Notes: generated from the letters alone by a model not told the origin. 64,000 nucleotides of DNA from Actinobacteria bacterium OV320 (GCA_001298545.1 LJCX01000027.1:558001-622000), one strand, 5' to 3'; positions 33,316-42,052 are shown, numbered from the stretch's first letter. Made by a program: numbers and translations.

Positions 33316-33858
33316 GTGAGCATCGCCAGGGAAATGCGCCGTCTCAGCGGCGAGCTGGTCGCGGAACTGACCCTGCCGGCGCCCGCCGTGCCGGCCGACC
33401 TGTACACCGCCCTGTGCGACGGGATGAGCAGACGGCGCGGCCGCCCCGTGCACTTCCGCATGGCCCCCTTCCCGGCCGACACGGCCAGCGGGCTGTGGCT
33501 CGACATGGCCGACCAGGACCTCGTCGTCATCGAGGAACGCACCGCGCCGGAGCACCAGTTGGTGATCCTGGGCCACGAGCTGTGGCACATGAAGGCGGGC
33601 CACTGCGGCCACCACGTCGAGGGCACCGCGGTCGCGGCCCGTTTACTCAGCGACGGGGCGGATCTGCGGGCGACGGTGCGCAGCGTCGCCGCGCGCACCC
33701 GTTTCGACCTGACCGACGAGCGGGAGGCCGAGAGCTTCGGCCTGCTGCTGGCCAGCAAGTGCCGTACCTGGCTGTCGGGTTCGTCGCCGCGGGAGCGGGG
33801 CCAGCGTGACCACCTGGCCGGCCGGATCGAGGCCTCGCTGGGCTATCTGGGGCCGTAG
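33316..33858 (+). CDS. ImmA/IrrE-type metallopeptidase with a TTA codon
   Basis: This 180-residue protein carries the zinc protease motif HELWH (His87, Glu88, His91) with the third ligand expected in the acidic EREAESFG segment. The family cleaves XRE-type repressors. GTG 33316 follows GGGGGAG by four bases; another GTG at 33298 overlaps the upstream stop. Codon 110 is TTA (33643-33645), which in Streptomyces needs the bldA tRNA, so full-length protein should appear only late in growth. It is the only TTA codon noticed in a gene of this window. The obvious target is the repressor encoded just upstream. Confidence 0.86.
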   Translation: MSIAREMRRLSGELVAELTLPAPAVPADLYTALCDGMSRRRGRPVHFRMAPFPADTASGLWLDMADQDLVVIEERTAPEHQLVILGHELWHMKAGHCGHHVEGTAVAARLLSDGADLRATVRSVAARTRFDLTDEREAESFGLLLASKCRTWLSGSSPRERGQRDHLAGRIEASLGYLGP

Positions 33859-33889
33859 GAGCGCATCCCCGGCCGGATACCGTCCAGGC

Positions 33890-33931
33890 TCCCTCGTACG
33901 TTCCCTCGTACTCCCCCGTGTTCCCTCGTAC
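33890..33931 (+). repeat. Three copies of TCCCTCGTAC
   Basis: Copies start at 33890, 33902 and 33922, between the 3' ends of the protease and hydrolase genes. The second and third share an extra T before the unit. No hairpin terminator was seen here. Confidence 0.7.
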
Positions 33932-33936
33932 GGCCG

Positions 33937-34968
33937 TCAGGTCGCGCTGCGCTCGCTCGCCCCGCGCAGGTCCCGTTCCGTGCCGTCCGGCGCACCCGCC
34001 GACCCCGTGGCGGGACCGCCCTCGCGCAGCAGCCCGCGCCAGTGGTCGCGGCTCCAGTCGGCCGGGGCCGTGGTGCGGGTGAACTCCTCGACGAGCGCGC
34101 GGAACCGGGCGGGATCGCTGTGGAACGGGAAGTGGCCGGCTCCCTCGAAGATCTCCAGCCGGCTGCCGGGCATCGCCTCGTGGGCGCCGTACGCGTGCCG
34201 CACGGGCACCACGCTGTCCCGGTCGCCCCACAGCAGCATCGTCGGCATGCCGGCCGTCAGATAGCAGCGGTCGAGCATGGTGACGACCTGGCCGCGCCAG
34301 TCGACGACCGCGCGCAGGGTGCGGATGAAGGCGTTGCGCGCGGTCTCGTCCGGCAGGGCGTCGACGAGGTGGAGCAGATCGGGGGCGTCCTGGCCGAGGT
34401 CGGTGTCCAGCAGCTTCATCAGACCGACGGCGAGGCCGACCTGGAACCGCGCGCCCGGCAACCGGAGGGCGGACAGCGCCAGATGGGCGCCCGGCAGCGA
34501 GACCAGCCGCAGGGCCGGGTTGACCTCGCGGCCGACTCCGCCCGCGCTGACGAGGATCAGCCGTTCGGTGCGCTCGGGGAACTGGTAGGCGAACTGCATC
34601 GCCACTCCCCCGCCCAGCGAGTGTCCGATCAGGGTCGCCGACTCGATGCCGAGCGTGCTGAGCAGATCGCGCAGACCGTTGGCGTACGCGGCCACCGAGT
34701 AGTCGGCGCGCGGCTTGTCGGAGGCGCCGTGGCCGAGGAGGTCCGGGGCGATCACGGTGTGGGTGCGGGCGAGGGCGGGGATCAGTTCGGCCCAGGTCCG
34801 CGAGGAGTCGCCGATGCCGTGGATGAGGACCAGCGCCGGGCCCTCGCCGGCCATGCGGAAGGCACGCCGGTATCCGTGCACGACCCGGTACCGCAGCTCC
34901 AGTTCTCCGTCGCCCACCGGGCGCAGCCGGGTGCCGCGCGCGGGGCGCCGCTGTGGGACGTCGACCAC
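33937..34968 (-). CDS. Alpha/beta hydrolase
   Basis: This 343-residue protein has a complete alpha/beta hydrolase fold: oxyanion-hole HGIGDSSRTW, nucleophile elbow GHSLGGG with the catalytic Ser, acid in LLWGDRDSVVP and the final His in GAGHFPF. It resembles esterases and C-C hydrolases and has no signal peptide. GTG 34968 follows GGAGG by seven bases; the open frame upstream encodes a basic, unlikely extension. It stands alone, divergent from the small gene at 35,207. The substrate is unknown. Confidence 0.88.
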   Translation of the reverse strand: MVDVPQRRPARGTRLRPVGDGELELRYRVVHGYRRAFRMAGEGPALVLIHGIGDSSRTWAELIPALARTHTVIAPDLLGHGASDKPRADYSVAAYANGLRDLLSTLGIESATLIGHSLGGGVAMQFAYQFPERTERLILVSAGGVGREVNPALRLVSLPGAHLALSALRLPGARFQVGLAVGLMKLLDTDLGQDAPDLLHLVDALPDETARNAFIRTLRAVVDWRGQVVTMLDRCYLTAGMPTMLLWGDRDSVVPVRHAYGAHEAMPGSRLEIFEGAGHFPFHSDPARFRALVEEFTRTTAPADWSRDHWRGLLREGGPATGSAGAPDGTERDLRGASERSAT

Positions 34969-35206
34969 CCGATCGCCTCCTGTTCCGCGGCCGTCGACGG
35001 TCCGCCGAAAGCCCTTCCCAACAGCGTAGAACCCCTTTCCGCCAGGGGATTTCAAGCAGGTTTCACCTCCGCTAAGCGGGCGAACCGAAGCCGGGTCGGG
35101 CCGGATTGTCAGTGGTGCCCGGCAAGCTGGGGGGTGCGCCACCGCACAGGGGCGTACGCGCCGTCGGGCGCGGGGGACACGACGCCGACACGGGGAGAGC
35201 CGACCG

Positions 35207-35467
35207 ATGCCCACTGCCGTACTGACCGACCGCGAGCGCACCGCCGTACAGGCCTACCTGCGGCTGCTGCACACCGTACGAGCCGCCTTCGGCGACGAGG
35301 GGGACGGCAAGGGTGTCGGCGCCGACGGTCCGCCGCAGGACCGGCTGCCCCCGGTCGTGCCGCCCGCCGTCCTGGCCGAGGCGGAACAGGCCCTGGCCGC
35401 CGCGGGTCTGGCGGGCAACGAGGAGGAGTTCTTCCGACTGCTGCACCACTGGTGCCCGGGCCGGTGA
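35207..35467 (+). CDS. Small protein of unknown function
   Basis: This 86-residue acidic protein begins MPTAVLTDRERTAVQAYLRL and ends with an Ala-rich helix and FFRLLHHWCPG. It has no recognised domain and no signal peptide. GGGGAG stands ten bases before the ATG. Amphipathic helices at both ends suggest a small all-helical, perhaps dimeric, protein. The coding bias and ribosome site support it as a gene. Confidence 0.65.
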   Translation: MPTAVLTDRERTAVQAYLRLLHTVRAAFGDEGDGKGVGADGPPQDRLPPVVPPAVLAEAEQALAAAGLAGNEEEFFRLLHHWCPGR

Positions 35468-35488
35468 CCTGAGGGGGCGGTCGCCGCC

Positions 35489-36214
35489 TCAGACGTGGTG
35501 CACGGTGACCGCCGTGGCCAGCAGGCCCCGGCGGACGCTCCAGCGGCCGTCGAAGTGCCCGAGCCGGTGGCCGCCGACCACCGGTCCGGGGACGAGCAGC
35601 CGGGCACGGAAGACACCCTCCGTGCCCTCGGCGGGACCGGTTGCGGAGGCAGAGGCAGAGGCAGAGGCGGGGGCGAGGGCGAGGTCGATGTCCGCCTCGC
35701 TGAAGTCCAGCCACTTACGAGTGAGGGGGAACCACGCCTTGTAGACGGACTCCTTGGCACTGAACAGCAGCCGGTCCCAGTGCACCTCGGGACGCCCCGC
35801 GGTCAGCCGGCCGATCCGCTCCGCCTCGGCGGGCAGGGCGACCGCGGACAGGACGCCCTCGGGAAGGGGCTCGTGGGGTTCGGCGTCGATGCCGAGGGAG
35901 GCCAGGTCGGCGGCCCGGACCAGGGCTGCCGCGCAGTAGCCCGCGCAGTGGGTCATGCTGCCCGTCAGGCCGTCAGGCCACTGCGGGGCGCCGCGCTCGC
36001 CGGGCAGCACCGCCTGTGCGGGCACGCCGAGCTTCTCCATGGCGCGCCGGGCACAGGAGCGCACGACGGTGAACTCGCGGCGGCGCTTGGCGACCGCCCG
36101 CGCCACCAGCGCCTCCTCCTGCGGGTAGAGCGGCGCGCTCCCGAACTCGCGGACGCCCTCCTCGCCGAAGGCCTCCACCGCCACCACCGACTCCGGCAAC
36201 AGGTCCTCGATCAC
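35489..36214 (-). CDS. 4'-phosphopantetheinyl transferase (Sfp type)
   Basis: This 241-residue protein has the Sfp-family motifs: SMTHC (86-90), GIDAEP with Mg ligands Asp110 and Glu112, and FSAKESVYKAW with KESVYK at 154-159. It transfers phosphopantetheine from CoA to carrier domains of fatty-acid, polyketide or nonribosomal systems. No such synthase is in the window, so it probably serves distant clusters. GTG 36214 overlaps the stop of the metallophosphoesterase gene, so the two are translationally coupled. A loop at about residues 186-195 is an Ala-Ser repeat encoded by GGCAGA-type units. Confidence 0.92.
   Translation of the reverse strand: MIEDLLPESVVAVEAFGEEGVREFGSAPLYPQEEALVARAVAKRRREFTVVRSCARRAMEKLGVPAQAVLPGERGAPQWPDGLTGSMTHCAGYCAAALVRAADLASLGIDAEPHEPLPEGVLSAVALPAEAERIGRLTAGRPEVHWDRLLFSAKESVYKAWFPLTRKWLDFSEADIDLALAPASASASASATGPAEGTEGVFRARLLVPGPVVGGHRLGHFDGRWSVRRGLLATAVTVHHV
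35645..35680 (+). repeat. Hexamer microsatellite in the PPTase gene
   Basis: GGCAGA-like units repeat several times and then degrade to GGCGGG/GGCGAG. They encode an Ala-Ser run in a surface loop of the transferase and could vary in copy number without a frameshift. Confidence 0.6.
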
Positions 36215-37089
36215 TCGGTCCCGTCCTCCCTGGGCAGGATGCGGCGCAGTCGTCCCGGCGGCTGCGTCCGCTTGCGCCATTCACGGGGGTAGCCCACCGA
36301 CACCTCCTCGAAGCGCACGCCCTCGTGCCAGGTGGTCCGTGGGATGTGGAGGTGGCCGTAGACCATGGTCTCGATCCGGAACCGGCGGTGCCAGTCCGCC
36401 GTGAGCCCGGTGCCGCACCACATGGCGAACTCGGGGTGCCACAGCACGTCCATCGGGTGCCGGTGCAGGGGATAGTGGTTGACGGGGACGACGGGCAGGC
36501 CGTCGGGGATCTCGGCGAGCCGCCGCTCGGTCTCGGCGACGCGGGCCCGGCACCAGGCCTCCCGGGTCGGATACGGGTCGGGGTGCAGCAGGTACTCGTC
36601 GTTGCAGACGATGCCGGTGCCCTGCGCGTAGGCCAGGCCCTCCTCCTTGGTGGCGCAGCCGGCCGGGAGGAACGAGTAGTCGTACAGCAGGAACAGCGGG
36701 GCGACGACGGCCGGGCCGCCGGGGCCCTCCCAGACCGGGTAGGGGTCCTCGGGCGTGGTGACACCCAGGTCGCGGCAGACCTCGACGAGGTGCTCGTAAC
36801 GGGCGGCACCGCGCAGGGTGACCGGGTCCGAGGGATGGGTCCACAGCTCGTGGTTGCCGGGGACCCAGACGACCCTGCGGAAGCGTCCGGCGAGGGTCTT
36901 CAGCGCCCAGCGGATGTCGGCCACGTTCTCCGAGACGTCGCCGGCGACCAGCAGCCAGTCCTCGTCCGTCTCCGGAGCCATGGCCTCGACCAGCGCGCGG
37001 TTCTCCGGATAGCCGATGTGCAGATCGCTGATGGCCAGCAGTTGTCCGGCGCCACCGGCCGTCGACGTCACCTTCCGCCCCCCGCTCAC
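36211..37089 (-). CDS. Calcineurin-type metallophosphoesterase
   Basis: This 292-residue phosphoesterase has the dinuclear-metal motifs SDLHIG (Asp22, His24), GDV (Asp51), GNHE (78-81), VNHYP and a closing GHLH. It has no signal peptide, so it is cytosolic. GTG 37089 follows GGAGAG by seven bases. It is translationally coupled to the phosphopantetheinyl transferase, an arrangement that suggests a role linked to CoA or carrier-protein phosphopantetheine turnover; that is inference. Divergent from the ATP-grasp gene. Confidence 0.9.
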   Translation of the reverse strand: MSGGRKVTSTAGGAGQLLAISDLHIGYPENRALVEAMAPETDEDWLLVAGDVSENVADIRWALKTLAGRFRRVVWVPGNHELWTHPSDPVTLRGAARYEHLVEVCRDLGVTTPEDPYPVWEGPGGPAVVAPLFLLYDYSFLPAGCATKEEGLAYAQGTGIVCNDEYLLHPDPYPTREAWCRARVAETERRLAEIPDGLPVVPVNHYPLHRHPMDVLWHPEFAMWCGTGLTADWHRRFRIETMVYGHLHIPRTTWHEGVRFEEVSVGYPREWRKRTQPPGRLRRILPREDGTE

Positions 37090-37421
37090 GAGCACACTCT
37101 CCGCGTTCCCACGAATACACCAGTGTCACCACGAGAACACATTCACGTCTGCGGTACAAGGTCGGACCGAGCCTCCCGCCGGACCCGGACGTGGTCCCAC
37201 CTGGGCCGTAGCGCGCCACTACCCGAACAGGCGCCTCACGTGAACAAGATCGGAAAATCCGTAACACGGGCGTTGCACGCCGCACCCCCGGGAAGCCGTA
37301 TGATCGCCCCAACACCACCGCCATGGACGACCCTTCCGCAGGGCGGTTTGGTGACCCACCAATTCCCCTGCCCGGGCCGGGCCCGCTTTGCCCTGCCCGC
37401 GAACCGTGAAAGGCGGCCTGC
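37090..37421. other. 332-bp divergent intergenic region
   Basis: The region between the metallophosphoesterase and ATP-grasp genes holds no gene. It contains a TTGCAC and TATGAT (37301-37306) that are 20 bases apart, too far for a firm promoter call, and a perfect palindrome TTGGTGACCCACCAA (37348-37362) 60 bases before the ATP-grasp start. Confidence 0.5.
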
Positions 37422-38573
37422 ATGGTCTCTCGCGTACGCGTCTGGCTCAACCGCACGTACGCGGAGAACGTGTTCTTCACGGATCAGCTGCGACGAAATC
37501 CCAGCGACCGCGCGGTCGAGATCCACGCCACGCACGGTGACGCCGACTCCCCCGTACTGGCCGCCGCCGACACCGCCGAGCTGGAGCCGGAGGGCCTGTC
37601 CCCGGCCGCGTACGTCGAGTACGCCCTCGCGCAGTGCAAGCGCCGCAGCATCGACGTGTTCGTGCCCCGGCTGCACCAGGCCGCCGTCGTGGAGCACCGC
37701 GCCGACTTCGACGCGGTCGGCACGGCCCTGCTGGCGCCGCCGCCGGAGGCCGTCGCCGTCTTCCACGACAAGGTGATCGCGTACGAGGCCGTGCAGGCGA
37801 TCGGCGTGCCCGTGCCGCCGTGGTTCCGGGTCCGGACCGCCGACGAACTCGTCGCCGCCGTAGAGGAGTTGGAGGAGGCCGGGCACCGCGCGTGCTTCAA
37901 GCCGGCGTCCGGTGCGGGCGGGGTGGGCTTCCGGGTGATCACCCGCACCCCCTTCTCGCTGATGCACCTCAGCGGCTTCCCGACCCCGTACGTCCAGCTC
38001 GACATGGTGGTCGAGGCGCTGACGCGGGCCGCGGAGCAGGGCGAGGAGCAGATCGACTGGCTGGTCATGCCGCGCCTGGAGCAGCCGGAGGTGTCCGTGG
38101 ACTGCCTCACCGGCCCGGACAACATCCTGCGGATGGCCATCGGCCGGACGAAGAACGGCCGCCGTCGGGGGTTCACCCTGCACGAGCAGTGGCTGGAGCC
38201 GGCGCGTCTGATCGCCGAGGGCTTCGGGCTGCACTACCTGTCCAACATCCAGTTCCGGATGTTCGGCGACCGGCCGGTCCTGATGGACGTCAACACCCGC
38301 CCGGCCGGCGGACTCCACCAGCTGTCGCTGTGCGGCGTCAACGCCCCTTGGGCGGCTGTGCAGTTGGCGCTCGGCGAGGACCCGGGCGAGATCGTGCCGC
38401 CGTTCCTGGGGCAGGACTACACGGTGGTGTCGGGGCCGCGTCCGCTGCGCGCGGTCACGCTGCCGCACCAGCGGGTGGAGGAGACCGCCGAGCCGCTGCT
38501 GCCGGCCGTGCCCGCGCCCGCCGACTCCGTCGAGGTGACCACGGCGGGCGCCGCGCAGGCGCTGCCGCTCTAG
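37422..38573 (+). CDS. ATP-grasp family ligase
   Basis: This 383-residue protein has an ATP-grasp core: a pre-ATP domain (residues 1-110), FHDKVIAYEAVQAIGVPVP, the lysine-bearing strand ACFKPASGAGGVGFRV and the Mg-binding end with LMDVNTRPAGGLHQL. Such enzymes form amide or ester-like bonds using ATP. It has no attached peptide or carrier domain. The neighbouring phosphopantetheinyl transferase and phosphoesterase are on the other strand. It stands alone; substrates cannot be told. Start ATG 37422 follows GAAAGGC. Confidence 0.85.
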   Translation: MVSRVRVWLNRTYAENVFFTDQLRRNPSDRAVEIHATHGDADSPVLAAADTAELEPEGLSPAAYVEYALAQCKRRSIDVFVPRLHQAAVVEHRADFDAVGTALLAPPPEAVAVFHDKVIAYEAVQAIGVPVPPWFRVRTADELVAAVEELEEAGHRACFKPASGAGGVGFRVITRTPFSLMHLSGFPTPYVQLDMVVEALTRAAEQGEEQIDWLVMPRLEQPEVSVDCLTGPDNILRMAIGRTKNGRRRGFTLHEQWLEPARLIAEGFGLHYLSNIQFRMFGDRPVLMDVNTRPAGGLHQLSLCGVNAPWAAVQLALGEDPGEIVPPFLGQDYTVVSGPRPLRAVTLPHQRVEETAEPLLPAVPAPADSVEVTTAGAAQALPL

Positions 38574-38620
38574 GAAAGACCGGGACTCCGGGAAAGATCA
38601 AGCAGGACATTTCACCCACC

Positions 38621-38670
38621 GGTATGGACCAATTCCGTCTCTCGCCTTGACAGGTGGATTGGTCCATACC
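38621..38670. promoter_or_regulatory. DasR-like paired operator and promoter of the chitinase
   Basis: GGTATGGACCAATTCC (38621-38636) and GGATTGGTCCATACC (38656-38670) are inverted repeats of each other. Each contains TTGGTCCATACC, close to the DasR dre site (ACTGGTCTAGACCACT) and to the direct repeats of Streptomyces chitinase promoters. TTGACA (38647-38652) stands between them, so the second copy falls in the spacer before a -10 near 38670. This indicates repression relieved by amino sugars. Confidence 0.65.
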
Positions 38671-38738
38671 AACTTTGTTGCGCACCCTCTTGCACTCCCC
38701 TGCACTCCCGAACACCCCCATTCCTTCAGGGAGATCGC

Positions 38739-40427
38739 GTGCGCACCAGACCCCTCGGACGCCCATGGCGTCGGTTCCTCGCCCTGCTCGGCACCGCCGG
38801 CCTCGCCCTCGCCGGGGCCGTGGCCCTGCCGGGCACCGCCCAGGCGGCCAACATCCTCACCAACCCCGGTCTCGAGTCGGGCGCCCTCTCGCCCTGGTCC
38901 TGCACCGGCAACCTCGGCTCCGTCGTCTCCTCGCCCACCCACAGCGGCTCCAAGGCCCTTGCGGGAGCGGCGAGTTCGAGCGACATCGCCAAGTGCGGCC
39001 AGACCGTCCCGGTCCAGCCGAACACCACGTACGCACTCACCGGCTGGGTGCGCGGCTCCTACGTCTACCTCGGCGTCGACGGCGGCGCCTCCACCTGGAC
39101 GTCGTCACCGTCGGCGTACAGCCTGCTGTCGGTGTCCTTCACCACCGGGGCCTCGCAGACCAGCGCCACGATCTACGTCCACGGCTGGTACGCCCAGGGC
39201 ACCTACTACGCCGACGACATCAGCCTGGACGGGCCGGGCGGCGGGGGCGGCTCGGACACCCAGGCGCCGACCGCGCCGGGCGGGCTGACCTCGACCGGCA
39301 AGACGTCCTCCAGCGTGTCGCTGTCCTGGAACGCCGCCACCGACAACGTCGGCGTCACGGGCTACGACGTGTACAGCGGGTCCGCCAAGGTGCTGACTGT
39401 CTCCGGTACGTCCGCCACGGTCAGCGGACTGTCCGCGAGCACCGGGTACACCTTCACCGTGAGGGCGCGCGACGCGGCGGGGAACACCTCCGCGGCCTCC
39501 AACTCCGTGAGTGTCACGACGAACGCGGGCGGCGGTGGCGGGACCGGGTTCAAGCAGGCCGCGCCCTACCTGTTCGAGGGCTGGGGCGACCCGCCGAGCG
39601 TGTCCACGGTGATGAGCTCGACCGGCATCAAGTGGTTCACGATGGCGTTCATGCTGGACGGCGGCGGGTGCAACCCCATGTGGGACAGCAACCGGCCGCT
39701 GACCGGCGGGGTCGACCAGAGCGTCATCAACCAGGTCCGCTCGGCGGGCGGTGACATCGTGCCCTCGTTCGGCGGCTGGCAGGGCAGCAAGCTCGGCGCC
39801 AACTGCTCCTCGGCGAGCGCGCTGGCGGGTGCCCTGCAGAAGGTGATCGACGCCTACTCCCTCAAGGCGATCGACATGGACATCGAGAACACGGACGAGT
39901 TCGAGAACGAGGCCGTGCAGGCGCGGATCCTCACCGCCCTCAAGACGGTCAAGGCCAACAACCCCGGCCTGAAGACCATCGTCACCTTCGGGACGTCCAC
40001 GACCGGGCCGACCTACTACGGCAACCGTCTCATCGAGCAGGCCAAGTCGCTCGGCGCGGACATCGACGTCTTCACCATCATGCCGTTCGACTTCGGCGGC
40101 GGGTCGGACATGTACGGCAACACCGTGAACGCCACGGAGGGGTTGAAGAACAAGCTGAAGTCCACCTTCGGCTGGGACGACGCGACCGCCTACGCCCACA
40201 TCGGCATCTCCGGCATGAACGGACTGTCGGACCAGCAGGAGAACACCACCCCGGCGATCTGGACCCAGATCCGTGACTGGTCCAACAGCCACCACATCGC
40301 CCGGCTCGCCTACTGGGCCGTCAACCGCGACCGGCCCTGCCCGGGCGGTGGCGTGGTGAGCAACTGCTCCGGCATCAGCCAGAGCACCTGGCAGTTCACC
40401 TCGATCACGGCCGGCTTCACCGGCTGA
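38739..40427 (+). CDS. Secreted GH18 chitinase with CBM and FnIII
   Basis: This 562-residue secreted enzyme has a signal peptide (1-36, ending PGTAQA), a beta-sandwich carbohydrate-binding module (about 37-165, NILTNPGLESG to ADDISLDG), a fibronectin-III domain (about 175-262) between Gly-rich linkers, and a GH18 catalytic domain (about 272-562). The catalytic motif is AIDMDIE with Glu383 as acid/base. It hydrolyses chitin or related N-acetylglucosamine polymers outside the cell. The dre-like sites upstream and a strong terminator downstream show a single-gene unit. GH18 also contains N-glycan endoglycosidases, but the domain set and promoter favour chitin. Confidence 0.92.
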   Translation: MRTRPLGRPWRRFLALLGTAGLALAGAVALPGTAQAANILTNPGLESGALSPWSCTGNLGSVVSSPTHSGSKALAGAASSSDIAKCGQTVPVQPNTTYALTGWVRGSYVYLGVDGGASTWTSSPSAYSLLSVSFTTGASQTSATIYVHGWYAQGTYYADDISLDGPGGGGGSDTQAPTAPGGLTSTGKTSSSVSLSWNAATDNVGVTGYDVYSGSAKVLTVSGTSATVSGLSASTGYTFTVRARDAAGNTSAASNSVSVTTNAGGGGGTGFKQAAPYLFEGWGDPPSVSTVMSSTGIKWFTMAFMLDGGGCNPMWDSNRPLTGGVDQSVINQVRSAGGDIVPSFGGWQGSKLGANCSSASALAGALQKVIDAYSLKAIDMDIENTDEFENEAVQARILTALKTVKANNPGLKTIVTFGTSTTGPTYYGNRLIEQAKSLGADIDVFTIMPFDFGGGSDMYGNTVNATEGLKNKLKSTFGWDDATAYAHIGISGMNGLSDQQENTTPAIWTQIRDWSNSHHIARLAYWAVNRDRPCPGGGVVSNCSGISQSTWQFTSITAGFTG

Positions 40428-40777
40428 GCATCCGCAACGCGAGCGAAAGCCCCCTGAAAGTCCCCCGGCCGAAAGTCCCCCGGACCACGGTCCGGGGGAC
40501 TTTTTCGACGAAGGGTGTATCAGGAGCCTGGCGGCTCGCTCTTAAGAGTGAAGGGCCCCACGGGGGAGCAACCGGGGAAGCACGGGGCTCCAGGGGGAAG
40601 CACAGGGATCAACGGGGGAAGACCGGGAATCGACGGGGGATTCCCGGCGGTACGGGGGATCGGGTCGGTCGGCCGCTGTCACGGGGAGCGACCGACCGGC
40701 CCGCATCATGTCCCCGCCCGCCGTACGGCCTGCTCGGCCGCCCGCCCACTCGACTCCGGCCGGGCCGGCAGGGTGCC
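40428..40777. other. 350-bp gene-free region with G-tract repeats
   Basis: After the chitinase terminator the region has no supported gene. At 40560-40662 it holds about nine runs of three to five G, spaced 7-17 bases (units like CGGGGGA), which could form G-quadruplexes on the plus strand. A collagen-like open frame crosses it but is not believable. Confidence 0.6.
40472..40503 (+). terminator. Rho-independent terminator of the chitinase gene
   Basis: AAAGTCCCCCGGACC (40472-40486) pairs with GGTCCGGGGGACTTT (40489-40503) in a perfect 15-bp stem followed by a T-run. A partial copy of the left arm precedes it. Confidence 0.9.
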
Positions 40778-42028
40778 TCAGAAGCGTCCCGACCCCCGGT
40801 ACAGCTCCAGTTCACCGTCCAGTTCCAGGGCGAGCACCGTGGCGTGCGGGTCGAGGTCGGAGCCGGCCGGGGGGTCGATCCACAGCACACCGACCGCCTC
40901 GTGCAGTCCGCCGACGACACGGTGGGCGAGTTCCGTTCCGGTGCCGAGCACGGTCACCCTGCGGACCGGCGTGACCAGACCCCGGACGCCGATCTCGGAA
41001 CGCGGGAGGTCGAACAGGGTGAGGTAGAGGGTGCGGCCGTCGGCGGAGAGGGTGCTGGGCCCGTAGTGGTGCCCGGCCGGCATCCCTCGCACCGTCCCGT
41101 ACACGGCCTGCGCGTGCTTGCGGATCCACTCCCCCAGGCCTTCGAGGCGCTCGACCTGCGGCCGCGGGACGGTGCCGTCCTCCATCGGGCCGACGTCGAG
41201 CAACAGGTTCCCGCCGCCGCCGATGGTCTCGGCGAAGTAGCGGATCAGCTGGGTGAGCGACTTGTGGTGGTGGTCGTGGTGCTGATAACCCCACGAGTCG
41301 TTGATGGTCAGGCACAATTCCCATGGCCCGGCGGGGGGTTCGATGGGGGCGCCCTGTTCGGGGGTGGCGTAGTCGCCCTCGCTGAGCATGCGGGCGTTGA
41401 AGACGACGTCCGGGGAGTACGAGCGGATCAGCGCGGCGAGTTCCTTGATGCGCCACTGCTCCTCGCTGCGGTCCCACTCGCCGTCGAACCACATCAGGTC
41501 GGGCCGGTAGCGGGAGGCCAACTCGCGGATCTGGCCGTCCCGGTAGGCGAGGAACCGCTCCCAGGCCTCGAGGTCCTCGTCCTCGGCGGAGCACTCGGAG
41601 TAGCGGTTGTCCTCCATCTCCGGCGGACGGCCCGGCTTGCGGGTGCTGGCGTAGTCCGGGTGGTTCCAGTCGGAGTGCGAGTAGTACAGACCGACCTTGA
41701 GGCCCTTCTCGCGCAGGGCCTCGGCGTAGCCGGTGAGATAGTCGCGGCCCAGGTTCAGATCCCCGTACGCCGTGTCCCACAGGGCGACGCCGTCGTGATG
41801 ACGGCTGGTGAGGACGGCGTAACCGGCACCGGCACCGGCGAACAGGTCGGCCCAGGCCCGGGGATCGTAGTGGGCGCCGGTGAAGCGGTCGAGCTGGGAC
41901 ATGTACCGGTCGTGGGGCACGATGTCGTCGTAGAACGACCAGGACTCCTGGACGCCGTCGACGGCGTAGATGCCCCAGTGGACGAAGATCCCCAACTTGG
42001 CGTCGGTGAACCAGGGTTGCATGGGCAC
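40778..42028 (-). CDS. GH29 alpha-L-fucosidase
   Basis: This 416-residue enzyme has the GH29 catalytic barrel, from WFTDAKLGIFVHWG through TSRHHDGVALW and LYYSHSDWNHPDY to the nucleophile Asp182 in LMWFDGEW, and NLLLDVGPMEDG. A short C-terminal beta domain completes it. It removes fucose from oligosaccharides. No signal peptide is present, so it acts in the cytosol after import. GTG 42028 has GGAGGAG seven bases upstream; the ATG two codons later is too far. It is the last gene of the leftward glycan arm, behind a G/C homopolymer tract. Confidence 0.9.
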   Translation of the reverse strand: MPMQPWFTDAKLGIFVHWGIYAVDGVQESWSFYDDIVPHDRYMSQLDRFTGAHYDPRAWADLFAGAGAGYAVLTSRHHDGVALWDTAYGDLNLGRDYLTGYAEALREKGLKVGLYYSHSDWNHPDYASTRKPGRPPEMEDNRYSECSAEDEDLEAWERFLAYRDGQIRELASRYRPDLMWFDGEWDRSEEQWRIKELAALIRSYSPDVVFNARMLSEGDYATPEQGAPIEPPAGPWELCLTINDSWGYQHHDHHHKSLTQLIRYFAETIGGGGNLLLDVGPMEDGTVPRPQVERLEGLGEWIRKHAQAVYGTVRGMPAGHHYGPSTLSADGRTLYLTLFDLPRSEIGVRGLVTPVRRVTVLGTGTELAHRVVGGLHEAVGVLWIDPPAGSDLDPHATVLALELDGELELYRGSGRF

Positions 42029-42052
42029 GACTGAACTCCTCCGCAGCGCAGG

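Noticed and set aside
37301..37306. TATGAT as -10 box of the ATP-grasp gene
   Set aside because: The only -35-like TTGCAC is 20 bases away, beyond the usual spacing.
40560..40662. Regularly spaced G-rich units as a possible CRISPR or direct-repeat array
   Set aside because: Units are short (7-17 bases) and not identical, with no spacers of constant size.
40515..41027. Collagen-like frame (repeated Gly-Pro type residues)
   Set aside because: The repeats come from the G-tract DNA, the second half is antisense to the fucosidase, and no ribosome site precedes it.
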